A stretch of 64,000 nucleotides of DNA from contig NC_090253.1 in the NCBI RefSeq assembly GCF_037325665.1, positions 17,821,496 to 17,885,495 of the forward strand, read 5' to 3'. Of the stretch, positions 50,232-58,733 are shown piece after piece. Below the pieces are notes generated by a model that was given only the letters and a program-made list of their open reading frames with translations, ran no database searches and was not told the origin of the DNA. This DNA comes from Littorina saxatilis (Eukaryota; Mollusca; Gastropoda; Littorinimorpha; Littorinidae). Within the stretch, counting starts at the first letter, position 1. Every line of letters starts with the position of its first letter. A program made the translations under genes and the position numbers.

Positions 50232-53200
50232 ATGCAAGAAATAGTAGTCCTCATACCTTCACACTTTGAGGTGGTAGCGTGACGTCAGAGCCTTCGTCTC
50301 CGATAACGTCAGCATCCGCAGAGTCCCTTATGACGTCATGCTCTGTGTGAGCAATTTTCGCTGTGTCACGGTTACATCGTCCACTGATTCTGTCAGAACC
50401 ACATCTTTGGACAACTTCTCTGTCACGCTGAACATAACCCATAACCCCAGCAACTTCTCCGTTTCTACCTGAATCTTTTTGTCCTGAGTTTTTGCTTCTC
50501 TTGCTCGTGATAAGTTCGCTCTCTCCACTGAGTGTTGAAACCTTTGGCGTAGCTTCATAGATTTTTTGTGAGAACTCGCCGATTCGGCTTTCTTCTGCTA
50601 CAATTCTTTTGTGGACATTTTCCTCGATTGCCTCAGCCGTACAGATGGGTTCAGTTAGGCTGTGCTCTTTCTCTGCGCATTTCATGTAGTCCTTTGCAGG
50701 CCGACTGTCTTTTTCAGCAGAGCAAGGATCAATCCCTTTTCTGTCGTACGGAACTTTAAACTTCTGTGCGCCTTTTTTGGTTTGCTGGAGTTTTGGAGAC
50801 AGGGTTATGCTCTTCGTGAAGTCTGAATTCCTCATGTCTCCTTTGCAAGTCTGTCGTGTCTCCAAATCCGCACTAAAATCTTGACATTTCTCAGCTTGCT
50901 CGTCGTCTGTTTCGGGTCTTGGACAAGTGAAGCGGCTTTGCTGTGAGATTTCTTCTTCACCAGGACGATCAGCAGATACTCTTATATCTTCTTCGTCGCC
51001 GGGACCTGCAAACTGAGTTTTTGTCCGCTCTGATTCGCATGTTTGCCTCCCCCTGTTGCTGTTTTTCTGGCAACACGATTCTTGGGTGGAAAGAGTGCAA
51101 GTCTCTTTCTTTCTCTGGTCGACAATCTCCGCAGGTTCCACGCTCTTTGTGTTCATGCTCTGATCAATATTTCTGTCATTTCCCATACTTTCTGTGTTCT
51201 TCCTCTGATCAATATTTCCGTCATTTCCCGTACTTTCTGTGTTCTTCCTCTGGCCAACATGTCCTTCGTTTTCCACAGTAGCTGCGTTCTTCTTCTGCTC
51301 ACCATTTTCTTCATCATTCATGTTTTTCACGTCTTCTTTTGTGTCTGGGGATGTTAGCAACTGATCGCAAAGCATGCTGATGTTTTTCCTCAACCCATCT
51401 TCCTCGAGGGAACATGACTCATCTAAGAAGACAGAAATGACGAGTTCAGGTTAGAACGAAACATCATATTTTTTCGTTTATTAAACTGTAATCGGACATT
51501 TTGATTCTTTTTCATTGAATGTTGCCAGGGTTTGTTTTGAAGCTATCGAGGGACCGCCCAAATCCGTCTTCACGGGCTATTTTGCGCTTGGCTTTAACTT
51601 CGAACTCGTTTCTTAAATTTGTGTCAGATTGTCCATTTATGAAAGACGGGTCCACACACATAGGGGAAGGGCCCCTAATATGGACCACTTTTTGTTTATT
51701 GCTGATAACTAGCTTGTTTTCGTGCAAAGAAGTTTCATTTTGTGTTTGGTAGTCCTTCTTTCTTAGGTTAACCGTTAGGCCTAATTACAGTAAAATAGCT
51801 TTGATACACATTCAGCAAAAATTAAATACAGAAAAAATCTCAAAGGGTCCATATTAGGAGCCTGGGCGCCTAATATGGACCAGTGAAGCGGTCTTCACGA
51901 ATCACTGTAAAAAGCCCCCAATATTTCAAAATAACATGATACAACTTAGTGTACAAGTCAGCCTAATTAAAATATGCTCCAGATTTATCTGTTTCGGGTT
52001 GATGAGAGCATTATTTGAAGCACACCAGGAAACTAAAGAAGCTTATCAAAAACAGAGTGAAAATAAGTGAAATTATCAACTTCCACGAAAAGAAGACTTT
52101 TCGTTGCATTTTTTTTAAATCTCGAGGGCTAGTTATAGGTTATTACCAGCAAGCTTCTTAATGAATTAATGAAAATAGCCTTTAGCTTTTATTTTCTTCG
52201 ATTTGTTAAAGGTGGTCCATATTAGGGGACTCGCACATACTTTGAGATTTTGCTATTATTTTTTGTTTGCAGTAGAAACTCGGGGTCAACACTGCTAAAA
52301 TGTAACAAATACGGTATTAGCTGTCATATATAGCCATTTCTGTTTGATAAAAGCTTTGCCTGTAGACAGAAACGAGTCCGTTTTAGGCGGCAAATTTAGA
52401 GTGAACGCTGCCAAAAGTGAAAAAAGAGAAAAAGCCTAACGGTTTTGAGATTTGTGTTTCTGCAACTGTTTTGACATGTGCAAGTTATCCAAAAGAGGGT
52501 GAATACAGCGAATAAAACTTTTTTGAGCGCTCTAGCGCCGTTAGTTGGTGGTGGTCCATATTAGGAGCCGGTCCATATTAGGAGCCCTTCCACTACATTA
52601 CACACACGCACACTCACGCTGGCTCAACATCCTCCTCCCCCCTCCCCCAACACCCTCCCAATTCACACCCACCCACACCCACCACATAACGCGTACCTTG
52701 CGACTCCACTTGCATATCATCATCCTCTGCAACTCCACTTTTAGGCGAAAACAACGAACCCAGAATTTCCGGTGTAGCCCTGACGTTATGACTTGAAACA
52801 TCTTGGGCGGTGATGTTTTCGGCAACCAATTTGTCGTCAACGTCGTCGTCATCGACTGTGGTGGAGTTAGTGTGGAAGAGTGACTGAGATGCCTCACCCG
52901 GTTCGTAGTCTGAGCGGACATTTTGAGCAGCATCGTCTTCGGGCTTAGATCAAATAACAAACGGACGTAGCTGCTTTGAATTAAGGCAGAATACTGAATC
53001 TGTAATTGGTCAAGGATGGGGATTTGTCTTGACATTGCATATAGGAAACATTCACTCCAGCCAAGCACACCCAACACACGCATCTATAAAAAATATTTAA
53101 AAAATAAATAAATTACCAACATCAATTAAAAAACGACACTTGGTAGCCTATTTATAGGCATTCGTTTGAGTTTACGTCCCAAGAGGTTTTATTTTTTATG

Positions 53201-55304
53201 ACTGAATCATGATTCAGTTGAATAAATTTTAGTTTAAACCAATATCCGGGCACTTGAGGAAATGAAGAGTATTGAAAAAACAAGCGACTTTCATCCTACA
53301 TTTGACATTATATTATGATTTTATTGATTCATGATTATTCTGAAACAGACGATATGATGACTGTCTAGTTCATAATAACACAAACACACAATTTTGATGC
53401 TCAAAATACAACACTTACCTAATTCATAACTGTATAAAACAAAATATAACAGAAGTAGTGTGAGCTTTGCGAAGAGAATTGGTGACGGTACAAATGACAT
53501 TTTACTTACGACAGCCAACGAAAGTGCATGCGTTCGATTATCAATGTGCAGGATAGGAATGACAGGAGAACCTGGAATATATTAAGGAAAACGATCTCTT
53601 CATCTGTCTCCATATCTTTGTACAAACTCGTCTTATAGGGTGAATTATTATGTGCGTACTTATATCACACGTCTGTGTGCTTTTAGTGCTTTGTTTTGTC
53701 ACAGAGAACTTAAAAATTGGTTATTGTAGACATAATACTACGATCCATTGCAGTCACCACACCACAATCGATAATCAAAAAGGATTAAAACAAGAAGGGC
53801 AAAGCCCATACGACTCACATGCTTTACACATTTTTCCTACCAAAATACATGTGACCTTGACCCAAGGTCAAGGTCATCCAAGGTCATGCAACACAAAGCT
53901 GTTAATTCAAGACATAGGAAGTACAATGGTGCTTATTGGCTCTTTCTACCATGAGATATGGTCACTTTTAGTGGTTCACTACCTTATTTTGGTCACATTT
54001 TATAAGGGTCAAAGTGACCTTGACCTTGATCATATGTGACCAAATGTGTCTCATGATGAAAGCATAACATGTGCCCCACATAATTTTTAAGTTTGAAACA
54101 GTTATCTTCCATAGTTCAGGGTCAAGGTCACTTCAAAATATGTATACAATCCAACTTTGAAGAGCTCCTGTGACCTTGACCTTGAAGCAAGGTAAACCAA
54201 ACTGGTATCAAAAGATGGGGCTTACTTTGCCCTATATATCATATATAGGTGAGGTATTGAATCTCAAAAACTTCAGAGAAAATGTGAAAAATGTGAAAAA
54301 TAGCTGTTTTTTAGGCAACATTTATGGCCCCTGCGACCTTGACCTTGAAGCAAGGTCAAGATGCTATGTATGTTTTTTGGGGCCTTGTCATCATACACCA
54401 TCTTGCCAAATTTGGTACTGATAGACTGAATAGTGTCCAAGAAATATCCAACGTTAAAGTTTTCCGGACGGACGGACGGACGGACGGACGTCCGGACGGA
54501 CGGACGGACGGACGGACGACTCGGGTGAGTACATAGACTCACTTTTGCTTCGCATGTGAGTCAAAAAACCACCTCTAAAAACTAAGTAGTGGTTACAACT
54601 ATTACACGGGGCGATTGCTTCAAACTGACTGGAGACATTCCAGCAAATACTGAACAAGGTTTCTCTGTCGAGGACATATTTATCAGCATGCTATTACTCT
54701 TGGGGGGGGGGGGGGGGGGGGCAATGTTCTCTAGCATTTTGATACTCCAGCTGAATAGCCTTCATTCGACGGACATGCAGCGATACTACCTGTGTCTTCG
54801 GCCTGGTTTGTACTGTCATGTTGAAATCTGGAACAAATCATCAACATAATTAATTTACAAATACACTGTTGACGGTTAAAAAGGTATTTGATAACGAATG
54901 TCTGTGAAATAAGTCGGCATGATACGTATAGTCGGTTAGTTTTAAATAAGTGGAAGTTTGTTTGTTGGTTGGTTGCTTTCTACACTTTGTCACGTAGGAT
55001 TAAATTAATGGTTATTTTGTTGCTTGTTTGCTTTTATTTTCGATTGTATACAGGGTAGTGACAGTCTGTTATATTTAAAAACGATTTATGGCGTACGCGG
55101 TTCGACAATATCAGGGTTTAGCTTGGGAGAAAAAGGCAATGGGACATTTGTCCCCCTCAACCAAATTCCGATGGGACATAGTCGAAGGCAAGAAGCTACA
55201 AAGAGGCCTGTACGCGTTTTAACCAAAGATGCAAAAGGGTGCAATATGGTGCCATCTGAGAATTAGCCGCTATATTGTGTTATCTCTGTATATGTGTGTG
55301 TGTG

Positions 55305-55402
<98 letters not shown>

Positions 55403-55596
55403 CGTGTTTAATCCGATGTAAAATGTACATTTGGTGACGCAGTGGTATGTAATCTCAATGCACCCTTTGACGCACTGAAGGGAATTGTGATGAGACATTT
55501 TCAGAATTTATGCGCCAATGGCTGCATGGCGCACTAGTAAATGAAACCCTGCAGTATACATGTATAATACGCGCTGCCAACACGGTGTGTGTGTGG

Positions 55597-55643
<47 letters not shown>

Positions 55644-55984
55644 TGTATGTGTGCGTGCGTGCGTGTGTTTGTGAGTGTGGGCGTGCGTGCGCGTGTACGT
55701 GTGACGAGCGTGCGTGTCTGTCTTCTTAACTGTATTTAAATGTATGTCTTTCCATACATATGGTTTTAAATGCCCATTTGTCTAATCAATATATGTCTGC
55801 ATGCATGTTTCCCGAGCAAAATCGAATTATAAATACATTCCCCTTACGTTTCCAAAGAAAGGTGCGGTACCAGAAGACTGTCGGCAATGTCGCCTTCCAT
55901 TGACGAATCGCTGACAAAGGACATCGCAGAGCTCAATTCGGCATTAAAGTCGTCCGCATTCTGCTCTGTGTTTCCTGGATCCAT
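37112..55984 (-). CDS. RAMA-domain protein, ANKRD31-like, eleven coding exons
   Basis: Exons in order: 55848-55984, 54790-54827, 53510-53571, 52697-52943, 50257-51422, 49629-49754, 48685-48772, 41898-45079, 39114-39242, 38145-38282 and 37112-37609. All have GT-AG borders and compatible phases, giving 1,936 residues without a stop. Most is Ser/Thr/Gln-rich and disordered. A basic, coiled-coil-prone region ([18 protein letters not shown], about residues 630-690) lies in the middle. A RAMA domain at about residues 1700-1785 reads [34 protein letters not shown] and [11 protein letters not shown]. The tail is Trp-rich ([19 protein letters not shown]). RAMA plus a Trp-containing tail at this length matches vertebrate ANKRD31 (about 1,850 residues), which binds REC114 and controls meiotic double-strand breaks. 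I see no ankyrin repeats, so orthology is inference. MPND, another RAMA protein, is unlikely because there is no MPN domain. Confidence 0.8.
38145..38282 (-). CDS. RAMA gene exon 10 (RAMA core)
   Basis: Phase 0 at both ends. Encodes the central RAMA signature [20 protein letters not shown] followed by YRAVSG. Acceptor is CTTTTTTCAG and donor ACG|GTGAGA. Confidence 0.85.
38395..38436. repeat. (GT)n followed by poly-G
   Basis: A GT repeat of about 30 bp runs into a G run of about 13 in RAMA-gene intron 9. Confidence 0.9.
38673..38925. mobile_element. TIR element with TGTGACCCTCCACCACG ends
   Basis: Inverted ends of about 38 bp (TGTGACCCTCCACCACGAAA at left; the right end is its complement with few differences) bound a 253-bp non-coding element in RAMA-gene intron 9. 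It is a MITE by structure. Flanking target duplication unclear. Confidence 0.8.
39114..39242 (-). CDS. RAMA gene exon 9 (start of RAMA domain)
   Basis: Phase 0 at both ends. Encodes [18 protein letters not shown] then CLSVHEK, the first helix and strand of the RAMA fold (the L-E/D-x-G-x-L-x-P-G pattern). Acceptor is ATATATACAG and donor AAG|GTGAGA. Confidence 0.83.
39361..40098 (+). mobile_element. Family-1 element, copy h, lacking its palindrome end
   Basis: Starts AACAAGTCGCG but breaks off within the AGTCCAGTAGTTT segment, so the microsatellite and terminal palindrome are missing. It is joined directly to partial copy i in the same orientation. Confidence 0.8.
40099..40498 (+). mobile_element. 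Family-1 element, copy i, lacking its AACAAG half
   Basis: Starts inside the element (near ACTCATTAGTTTTTAAGCC) and runs through the microsatellite (ACAC and GACA units) to a complete terminal palindrome. Together, h and i carry the central segment twice, as expected of a recombination or template-switch join between two copies. Confidence 0.8.
40509..41374 (+). mobile_element. Family-1 asymmetric-end element, copy j
   Basis: Full-length copy ten bases after partial copy i in RAMA-gene intron 8. AACAAG start, hairpin TCGC/GCGA, both internal ~95-bp segments, microsatellite and terminal palindrome are all present. Confidence 0.88.
41611..41797. mobile_element. Small TIR element (CAGTCGAACCTGTC), mariner-like ends
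   Basis: Inverted ends TACAGTCGAACCTGTC and GACAGGTTCGATTTTA enclose about 185 bp with repeated GACCACCT/GACCACTT motifs. CAGTCGAACCT ends with TA borders are common in Tc1/mariner-related MITEs; that class is inference. Confidence 0.65.
41818..41892 (+). mobile_element. 3' tail of a retroposon (TTGAAAACGACGTTAAACACC family)
   Basis: Only the 3' end is present: CGCGATATAACCTTGAATGG, then GTTGAAAACGACGTTAAACA and CCAAATAAAGAAAGAAAG. Longer copies lie on the minus strand at 62611-62776 and 63242-63620. Confidence 0.8.
41898..45079 (-). CDS. RAMA gene exon 8 (large disordered exon)
   Basis: A single exon of 3,182 bp, open throughout, acceptor TTTTTTCAG and donor AAG|GTAAGA. It begins with a charged, helix-prone stretch ([20 protein letters not shown]). 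About 1,000 residues rich in Ser, Thr, Gln and Asn follow, with many SQ/TQ dipeptides, and near the end an exact 16-residue tandem duplication ([16 protein letters not shown] twice, at about 42037-42134). One very large central exon in a disordered protein is also seen in vertebrate ANKRD31. The antisense ORFs here are shadows. Confidence 0.85.
45325..45560. repeat. (AC)n microsatellites
   Basis: Two long AC runs (about 45325-45372 and 45497-45560) in RAMA-gene intron 7, separated by degenerate ACAC/ACGC sequence. Confidence 0.95.
45562..45875. repeat. Compound minisatellite, four ~85-bp units
   Basis: Each unit contains GTAGGAACATGGACAGCCC (slightly changed in units 1 and 4), then TTACACTCATTCTCTA and an (AC)n/(GC)n run. 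Four units lie head to tail at about 45562, 45663, 45761 and 45842. Confidence 0.85.
46140..46211 (+). repeat. 72-bp dispersed repeat, copy 1
   Basis: TGTCATCATTTTCACGAG, then TTTTCATTCACAA, CACCTGGGAAATAAATCTC and CAATAAATC. An almost identical copy in the same orientation lies at 60000-60070. Family unknown. Confidence 0.8.
46393..47257 (+). mobile_element. Family-1 asymmetric-end element, copy k
   Basis: Full-length copy in RAMA-gene intron 7. Second subfamily (CAAGAAGAACGGGG box). The microsatellite is (CA)n followed by (CGCA)n. One arm of the terminal palindrome has drifted (ATATTTAGTCA). Confidence 0.87.
47317..47610. mobile_element. hAT-like TIR element with CAGGGCCGGACTA ends
   Basis: Perfect 13-bp inverted ends (CAGGGCCGGACTA and TAGTCCGGCCCTG) are flanked by identical ATATG at 47312-47316 and 47611-47615. 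The 294-bp interior has long C and G runs and no gene. The 5-bp duplication and CAGGG ends suggest a hAT5-type MITE. Confidence 0.85.
48259..48438. mobile_element. Long foldback (hairpin) element, copy 1
   Basis: Arms of about 85 bp pair almost perfectly (GACAGACCAGCTTTTTTGTC with GACAAAAAAGCTGGTATGTC, and CATATTTATTGACC with GGTCAATAAATATG) around a loop of about 15 nt. A related copy sits at 60532-60712. Confidence 0.85.
48685..48772 (-). CDS. RAMA gene exon 7
   Basis: Encodes [20 protein letters not shown] then AAQVSANDQ. It is phase 0 at the start and phase 1 at the end, and joins exon 8 as GCA (Ala). It is helix-prone and charged. Acceptor is TTTGTTTCAG and donor CAAG|GTAGGC. Confidence 0.75.
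48895..48995. repeat. (ACAGAC)n/(AC)n microsatellite
   Basis: Mixed GACACAGACA units become a pure AC run in RAMA-gene intron 6. Confidence 0.9.
49629..49754 (-). CDS. RAMA gene exon 6
   Basis: A 126-bp exon, phase 0 at both ends, encoding [20 protein letters not shown] then [20 protein letters not shown]. Acceptor is GATTTCAG and donor CAG|GTAAAC. Confidence 0.75.
49937..50002 (+). mobile_element. LINE 3'-end fragment with (TTGA)n tail
   Basis: Only the last ~65 bp of the non-LTR element seen at 35893-36420, in the opposite orientation: GCGCTTAGAACTGTACCCAC, ATACGCGCGATATAAGC and TTGATTGATTGATTGA. An extremely 5'-truncated insertion. Confidence 0.75.
50169..50228. repeat. (AC)n microsatellite
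   Basis: Pure AC run of about 30 units, close to the donor of RAMA-gene exon 5. Confidence 0.97.
50257..51422 (-). CDS. RAMA gene exon 5
   Basis: A 1,166-bp exon (acceptor TCTTCTTAG, donor AAG|GTATGA) with a hydrophilic, probably disordered product. An imperfect repeat of about 16 residues occurs near its start ([45 protein letters not shown]). No folded domain is recognised, and there is no ankyrin pattern. Confidence 0.8.
51665..52591. mobile_element. TIR element with four CTAATATGGACC motifs
   Basis: Inverted ends GGAAGGGCCCCTAATATGG and its complement (one mismatch) bound about 930 bp in RAMA-gene intron 4. CTAATATGGACC or its reverse recurs inside at about 51850-51882, 52207 and 52553. 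No coding frame. Confidence 0.7.
52697..52943 (-). CDS. RAMA gene exon 4
   Basis: Encodes [18 protein letters not shown] through [12 protein letters not shown], an acidic region. It starts in phase 0, ends in phase 1 and joins exon 5 as GAT (Asp). Donor is CAAG|GTACGC; the acceptor (TGATCTAAG) is weak in pyrimidines. Confidence 0.7.
53510..53571 (-). CDS. RAMA gene exon 3
   Basis: A 62-bp exon (acceptor TATTCCAG, donor GTC|GTAAGT) encoding [20 protein letters not shown]. The phases fit exons 2 and 4. Confidence 0.7.
53789..54563 (+). mobile_element. Family-3 asymmetric-end element (GACCTTGA-rich)
   Basis: Begins AACAAGAAGGGCAAAGCCC (stem GGGC/GCCC), then GACTCACATG. It ends in the palindrome GACTCACTTTTGCTTCGC-ATGTGAGTC followed by A6. 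GTGACCTTGACCTTGA-type motifs recur through it, and GACCTTGACCTTGAAGCAAG occurs twice (about 54174 and 54337). A (GGAC)n tract sits just inside the palindrome end, where family 1 has its (TG)n. It encodes no protein. Confidence 0.8.
54790..54827 (-). CDS. RAMA gene exon 2 (38-bp micro-exon)
   Basis: Encodes [12 protein letters not shown] between a TTGTTCCAG acceptor and an ACAG|GTAGTA donor. It is the only stretch I found that converts the phase-2 end of exon 1 into the phase-1 start of exon 3, which supports both neighbours. Confidence 0.6.
55300..55405. repeat. (GT)n/(GTGC)n microsatellite
   Basis: GT runs flank a GTGC block in RAMA-gene intron 1. A second such tract lies at about 55585-55700. 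Confidence 0.95.
55848..55984 (-). CDS. RAMA gene exon 1 (start codon)
   Basis: Starts ATGGATCCAGG and encodes [19 protein letters not shown] to LLVPHLSLE, with a strong donor AAAC|GTAAGG. CACCAG precedes the ATG, so it could also be a later exon with further coding sequence upstream. I found none before the divergent gene. Confidence 0.65.
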
Positions 55985-56504
55985 CTGGTGACTGTTGTTT
56001 CTGTGACGTAGGTGAAAATTTTAAGTGAAAGTACGTCTCCTGTTTTACTACTCATGTAGTCTAATTCGTGATGAAAAACTGTATTTTGACTTAGAAATGA
56101 GCACACCTGCTCCGTCCTCGGTAGTAAACTCCATCGGCCCGGTCACTCTCTTCCAAATTATGATCTCCCACACCCGTGAAGAAGAATCAAAGAAAAATAA
56201 GGTTTTCACCATAACCTCATAAACAAAAACAAAAAGCATACCTGCCAAATAGATATTTTATTCCCTGATGTGTGCGCAGTATTTCGTATTGAATGCGCCA
56301 AATGCACTTGCCGTCTGCTCTGCTCAACAATCAGGGGACATTACTCCAAGCACATATTTTGGTCTAATCACCGGAATGAAACAAAATATTCAAGAATACT
56401 ATTTAGTTCGCGTCATCACTGACGAAAATATGAATGTAAACATCACACAAAATTACGTCAAATGAATAATAGCAGCTACCCAGTCACCGTTCCAAAAACC
56501 AAGG
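55985..56504. promoter_or_regulatory. Possible shared divergent promoter region
   Basis: About 520 bp separate the first exon of the RAMA gene (-) from the first open frame of the + gene. It contains a CRE-like TACGTCA near 56005 on the minus strand. No TATA box is evident. The promoter role is inferred only from the head-to-head layout. Confidence 0.3.
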
Positions 56505-58733
56505 GTGCGCATTGAAAGAACGAAATGGATCTCTGAACACTGGCAACATTTTGACACAGTTCGGCGAAGCAAGAGGTCACGGGTGCCCCTGAAAGTCGTC
56601 CCTTCTCGTCGTTTAAACATGGACGAAGTATCAAGAGGATTGGATGAAATGGCTCTGAGAACACCCGATAATAATAACCTGTGTGCCCATCAACACATTC
56701 CAGGTGCCATTGCCATTGAAGCTTGCGGCTGTGCAGAGCTTGTGAGAAATGACTCTGGTGGAGCTCTTGCCACGTAAGTCGTTACTAAGACGAACACACA
56801 CACACACACACACACACATTGGCACACACATTGGCACACACACACACAGTGACACACACACACACGAGTACAGTAAATTCTTATTGTACTCTCTTTGTGT
56901 GTTCAACTTGACTAATAATTATGTGTGTATATATCTGTTTATGTGAGACTGACTGATTTTCCTTTGAAATGCGCAGATGGACAAAGGGTTGTACTGAATG
57001 GGAGGAGTATACAATTGCTTTTTGACAATGGTGCTGATTCTTTACAGTTATGCCAGTACAGTATCATTCCCTTTGAGTTTCCAATCCTCGATCTTTTCTC
57101 TCCCTCTCTCACAGCGCGGCCCCACGCCTCCCCTCCGCTCTCTTTCTCCCTCTCTATCATCCCCTTCCACTCTGTGTCTCTCTCACCCTCCCACATTATC
57201 TCTCGCTCTCTCTAAAGATGATCGTCTCCTCTCTCTCCCCATCTCCGGATCTCTCTTTCTCTCTCTCCCTCCCCGTCTCTCTCTCCCTCTCTCTCGCTCC
57301 CTCCCCCTCCCCCTCTGCGGATCTCTCTCTCCCTCGCCCTCTCTCTCTTTTAGGGGATAGGTCGACTGAGAGTTTACAGTGGTGGAAAGAAAGATGTAAG
57401 CTGCATGGAGAAGTCGGAAGAAACTGAAGAGCGTGGCAGGCAGTTGGTTTCACGTGCTCATGGTTTTGGCGTTGCAGACCTCTGCACAGGTGTAAGGGGC
57501 GTCATCACCTGCCCATCATCGGAGAAGAGATGCAGGGAGATCAACCAATACGGCTCCTTAAACGTAAGTCCAGAGAAGAGTGGTCCAAAAGTAAGGGGGA
57601 AAAGGTCTCCAAATTAGAAACCCATGTCAAGATGTTAATTGGTTTGTTTTTGTTTTTTCATCCCCGGTTGAAAATAAGAAAATAAGTCATGATTCTCACG
57701 TGACCATGGTGCAATCTACTGCTCCACAACATAAAACATGTGTCCAATTTTTCACAGCAGGAGGAGTTCGAAACAGAATAAATCTCACTTAGCATATAGA
57801 AAGGCCTGTATACATGGAAGTGTCTGGCTGGGGACAGTTGATTGATTAAGTGACTTCCCACAGAACCTTTTCATGATAACCGAGTCATAACTACCCCAAG
57901 ACAGGCGCTTTGCTACAATCTTATGTGGTCAAATACCAGCTGCGAATGCAGACACTAATGCGATTCTGATAGTTCTATTTTTACTGAAATTACTAATACG
58001 CAGAAAAGGTGTGGTCTATGCGTACTTTTTTATGCTGATTTTGACTTAAACATCAAAATCTTTAGCTGGGGCTTTGGAATTTACGGAAAACCGTAAGTAG
58101 ACAAGTAGGGCGAAGGGAACAAACACTCACAATTGGAACAGGAATAGGAGGGGAAGTGGAGAAAAAAAAGAGACAGACAAACAGAAAAATTTATGTCACT
58201 GAATTGATTGAGGGATCGAGAGACTGTGAGACATAAAATCAGCCAGCCACCATACCCAGAAATTAAAGTAAACTCTATGATGTCCTTAACATCACCACCA
58301 CTGAACCAAACCTTTCATTTCAGCCGGTAATCCAGACGGCAAAGCCATGCTGCTGGGAGAAGCGTACCAGCAAGCCCCCGACGCCACCTATGACTCGACC
58401 ATCTCCACTTTCTCGGACTGCCCACACCCCTTTCCGGTCCAACAGCCTGAGCAAACGAGCTCTGTGGAAAATCAACGAGAGGAATCTCCTCAGACCTCCC
58501 CATCCGGTCCGCAGGTTGCGATCTCCAAGTCTGAACACGCTGAAGAAGGGGCAGTCAACGGTGTGAAGGAGACAGTGGAGAAAGTTCAGAGCGTGGAGAA
58601 AGTTCAGAGCGTGGAGAAAGTTCAGAGCGTGGAGAAAGTTCAGAGCGTGGAGAAAGTTCAGAAAGTTCAGAGCGTGGAGAAAGTTCAGAGCGTGGAGCCG
58701 GAGAGCACCGCTGAAGCTGCAGCTTCATGAAAA
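56505..58733 (+). CDS. Unidentified multi-exon gene divergent from the RAMA gene
   Basis: Candidate coding exons are 56505-56774 (from MRIERTKW or, at 56619, MDEVSRGL; donor CCAC|GTAAGT), 57355-57564 (acceptor CTCTTTTAG, donor AAAC|GTAAGT) and one from 58324 (acceptor CATTTCAG). Exon 1 ends in phase 2 and exon 3 accepts phase 2, giving a product ending in EKVQSV repeats with a stop near 58728. The middle exon is phase 0 at both ends, so it does not follow exon 1 directly but joins exon 3 in another frame. Either there are two transcript forms or a small exon is missing. AATAAA at 59538-59543 is a plausible polyadenylation signal. I recognise no family. Confidence 0.45.
57110..57352. repeat. 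CT-rich polypyrimidine tract before a splice acceptor
   Basis: About 240 bp of nearly pure C/T ends directly at the TTTTAG acceptor of the 57355 exon. It is an extreme polypyrimidine tract. Confidence 0.9.
57355..57564 (+). CDS. Middle exon of the divergent gene
   Basis: Open in phase 0 between TTTTAG and GTAAGT. It encodes VYSGGKKDVSCMEKSEETEE, LVSRAHGFGVADLC and EINQYGSLN. Strong sites on both sides support a real exon. It joins phase 0 with the PVIQTAKPCCWEK reading of the last exon. Confidence 0.5.
58324..58731 (+). CDS. Last exon of the divergent gene, open in two frames
   Basis: Read in phase 0 it gives PVIQTAKPCCWEKRTSKPPT, then HTPFRSNSLSKRALWKINER, and stops at 58564-58566 after KKGQSTV. 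Read after a phase-2 donor it gives GNPDGKAMLLGEAYQQAPDA, runs through an 18-bp repeat coding EKVQSV several times (58575-58697), and stops at about 58729. Both look protein-like; the first joins the 57355 exon and the second the 56774 donor. Confidence 0.5.
58575..58697 (+). repeat. 18-bp tandem repeat, about seven units
   Basis: GTGGAGAAAGTTCAGAGC repeats head to tail with one shortened unit. The unit is a multiple of three, so in one frame it adds EKVQSV residues without a shift. In the other it would be untranslated. Confidence 0.95.

Noticed and set aside
54470-54520. (GGAC)n tract considered as a CRISPR-like or minisatellite array
   Set aside because: It is a short tandem repeat internal to the family-3 element, with no spacers.
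57196-57453. Arg/Glu-rich minus-strand ORF
   Set aside because: Translation of the complement of the CT-rich tract.
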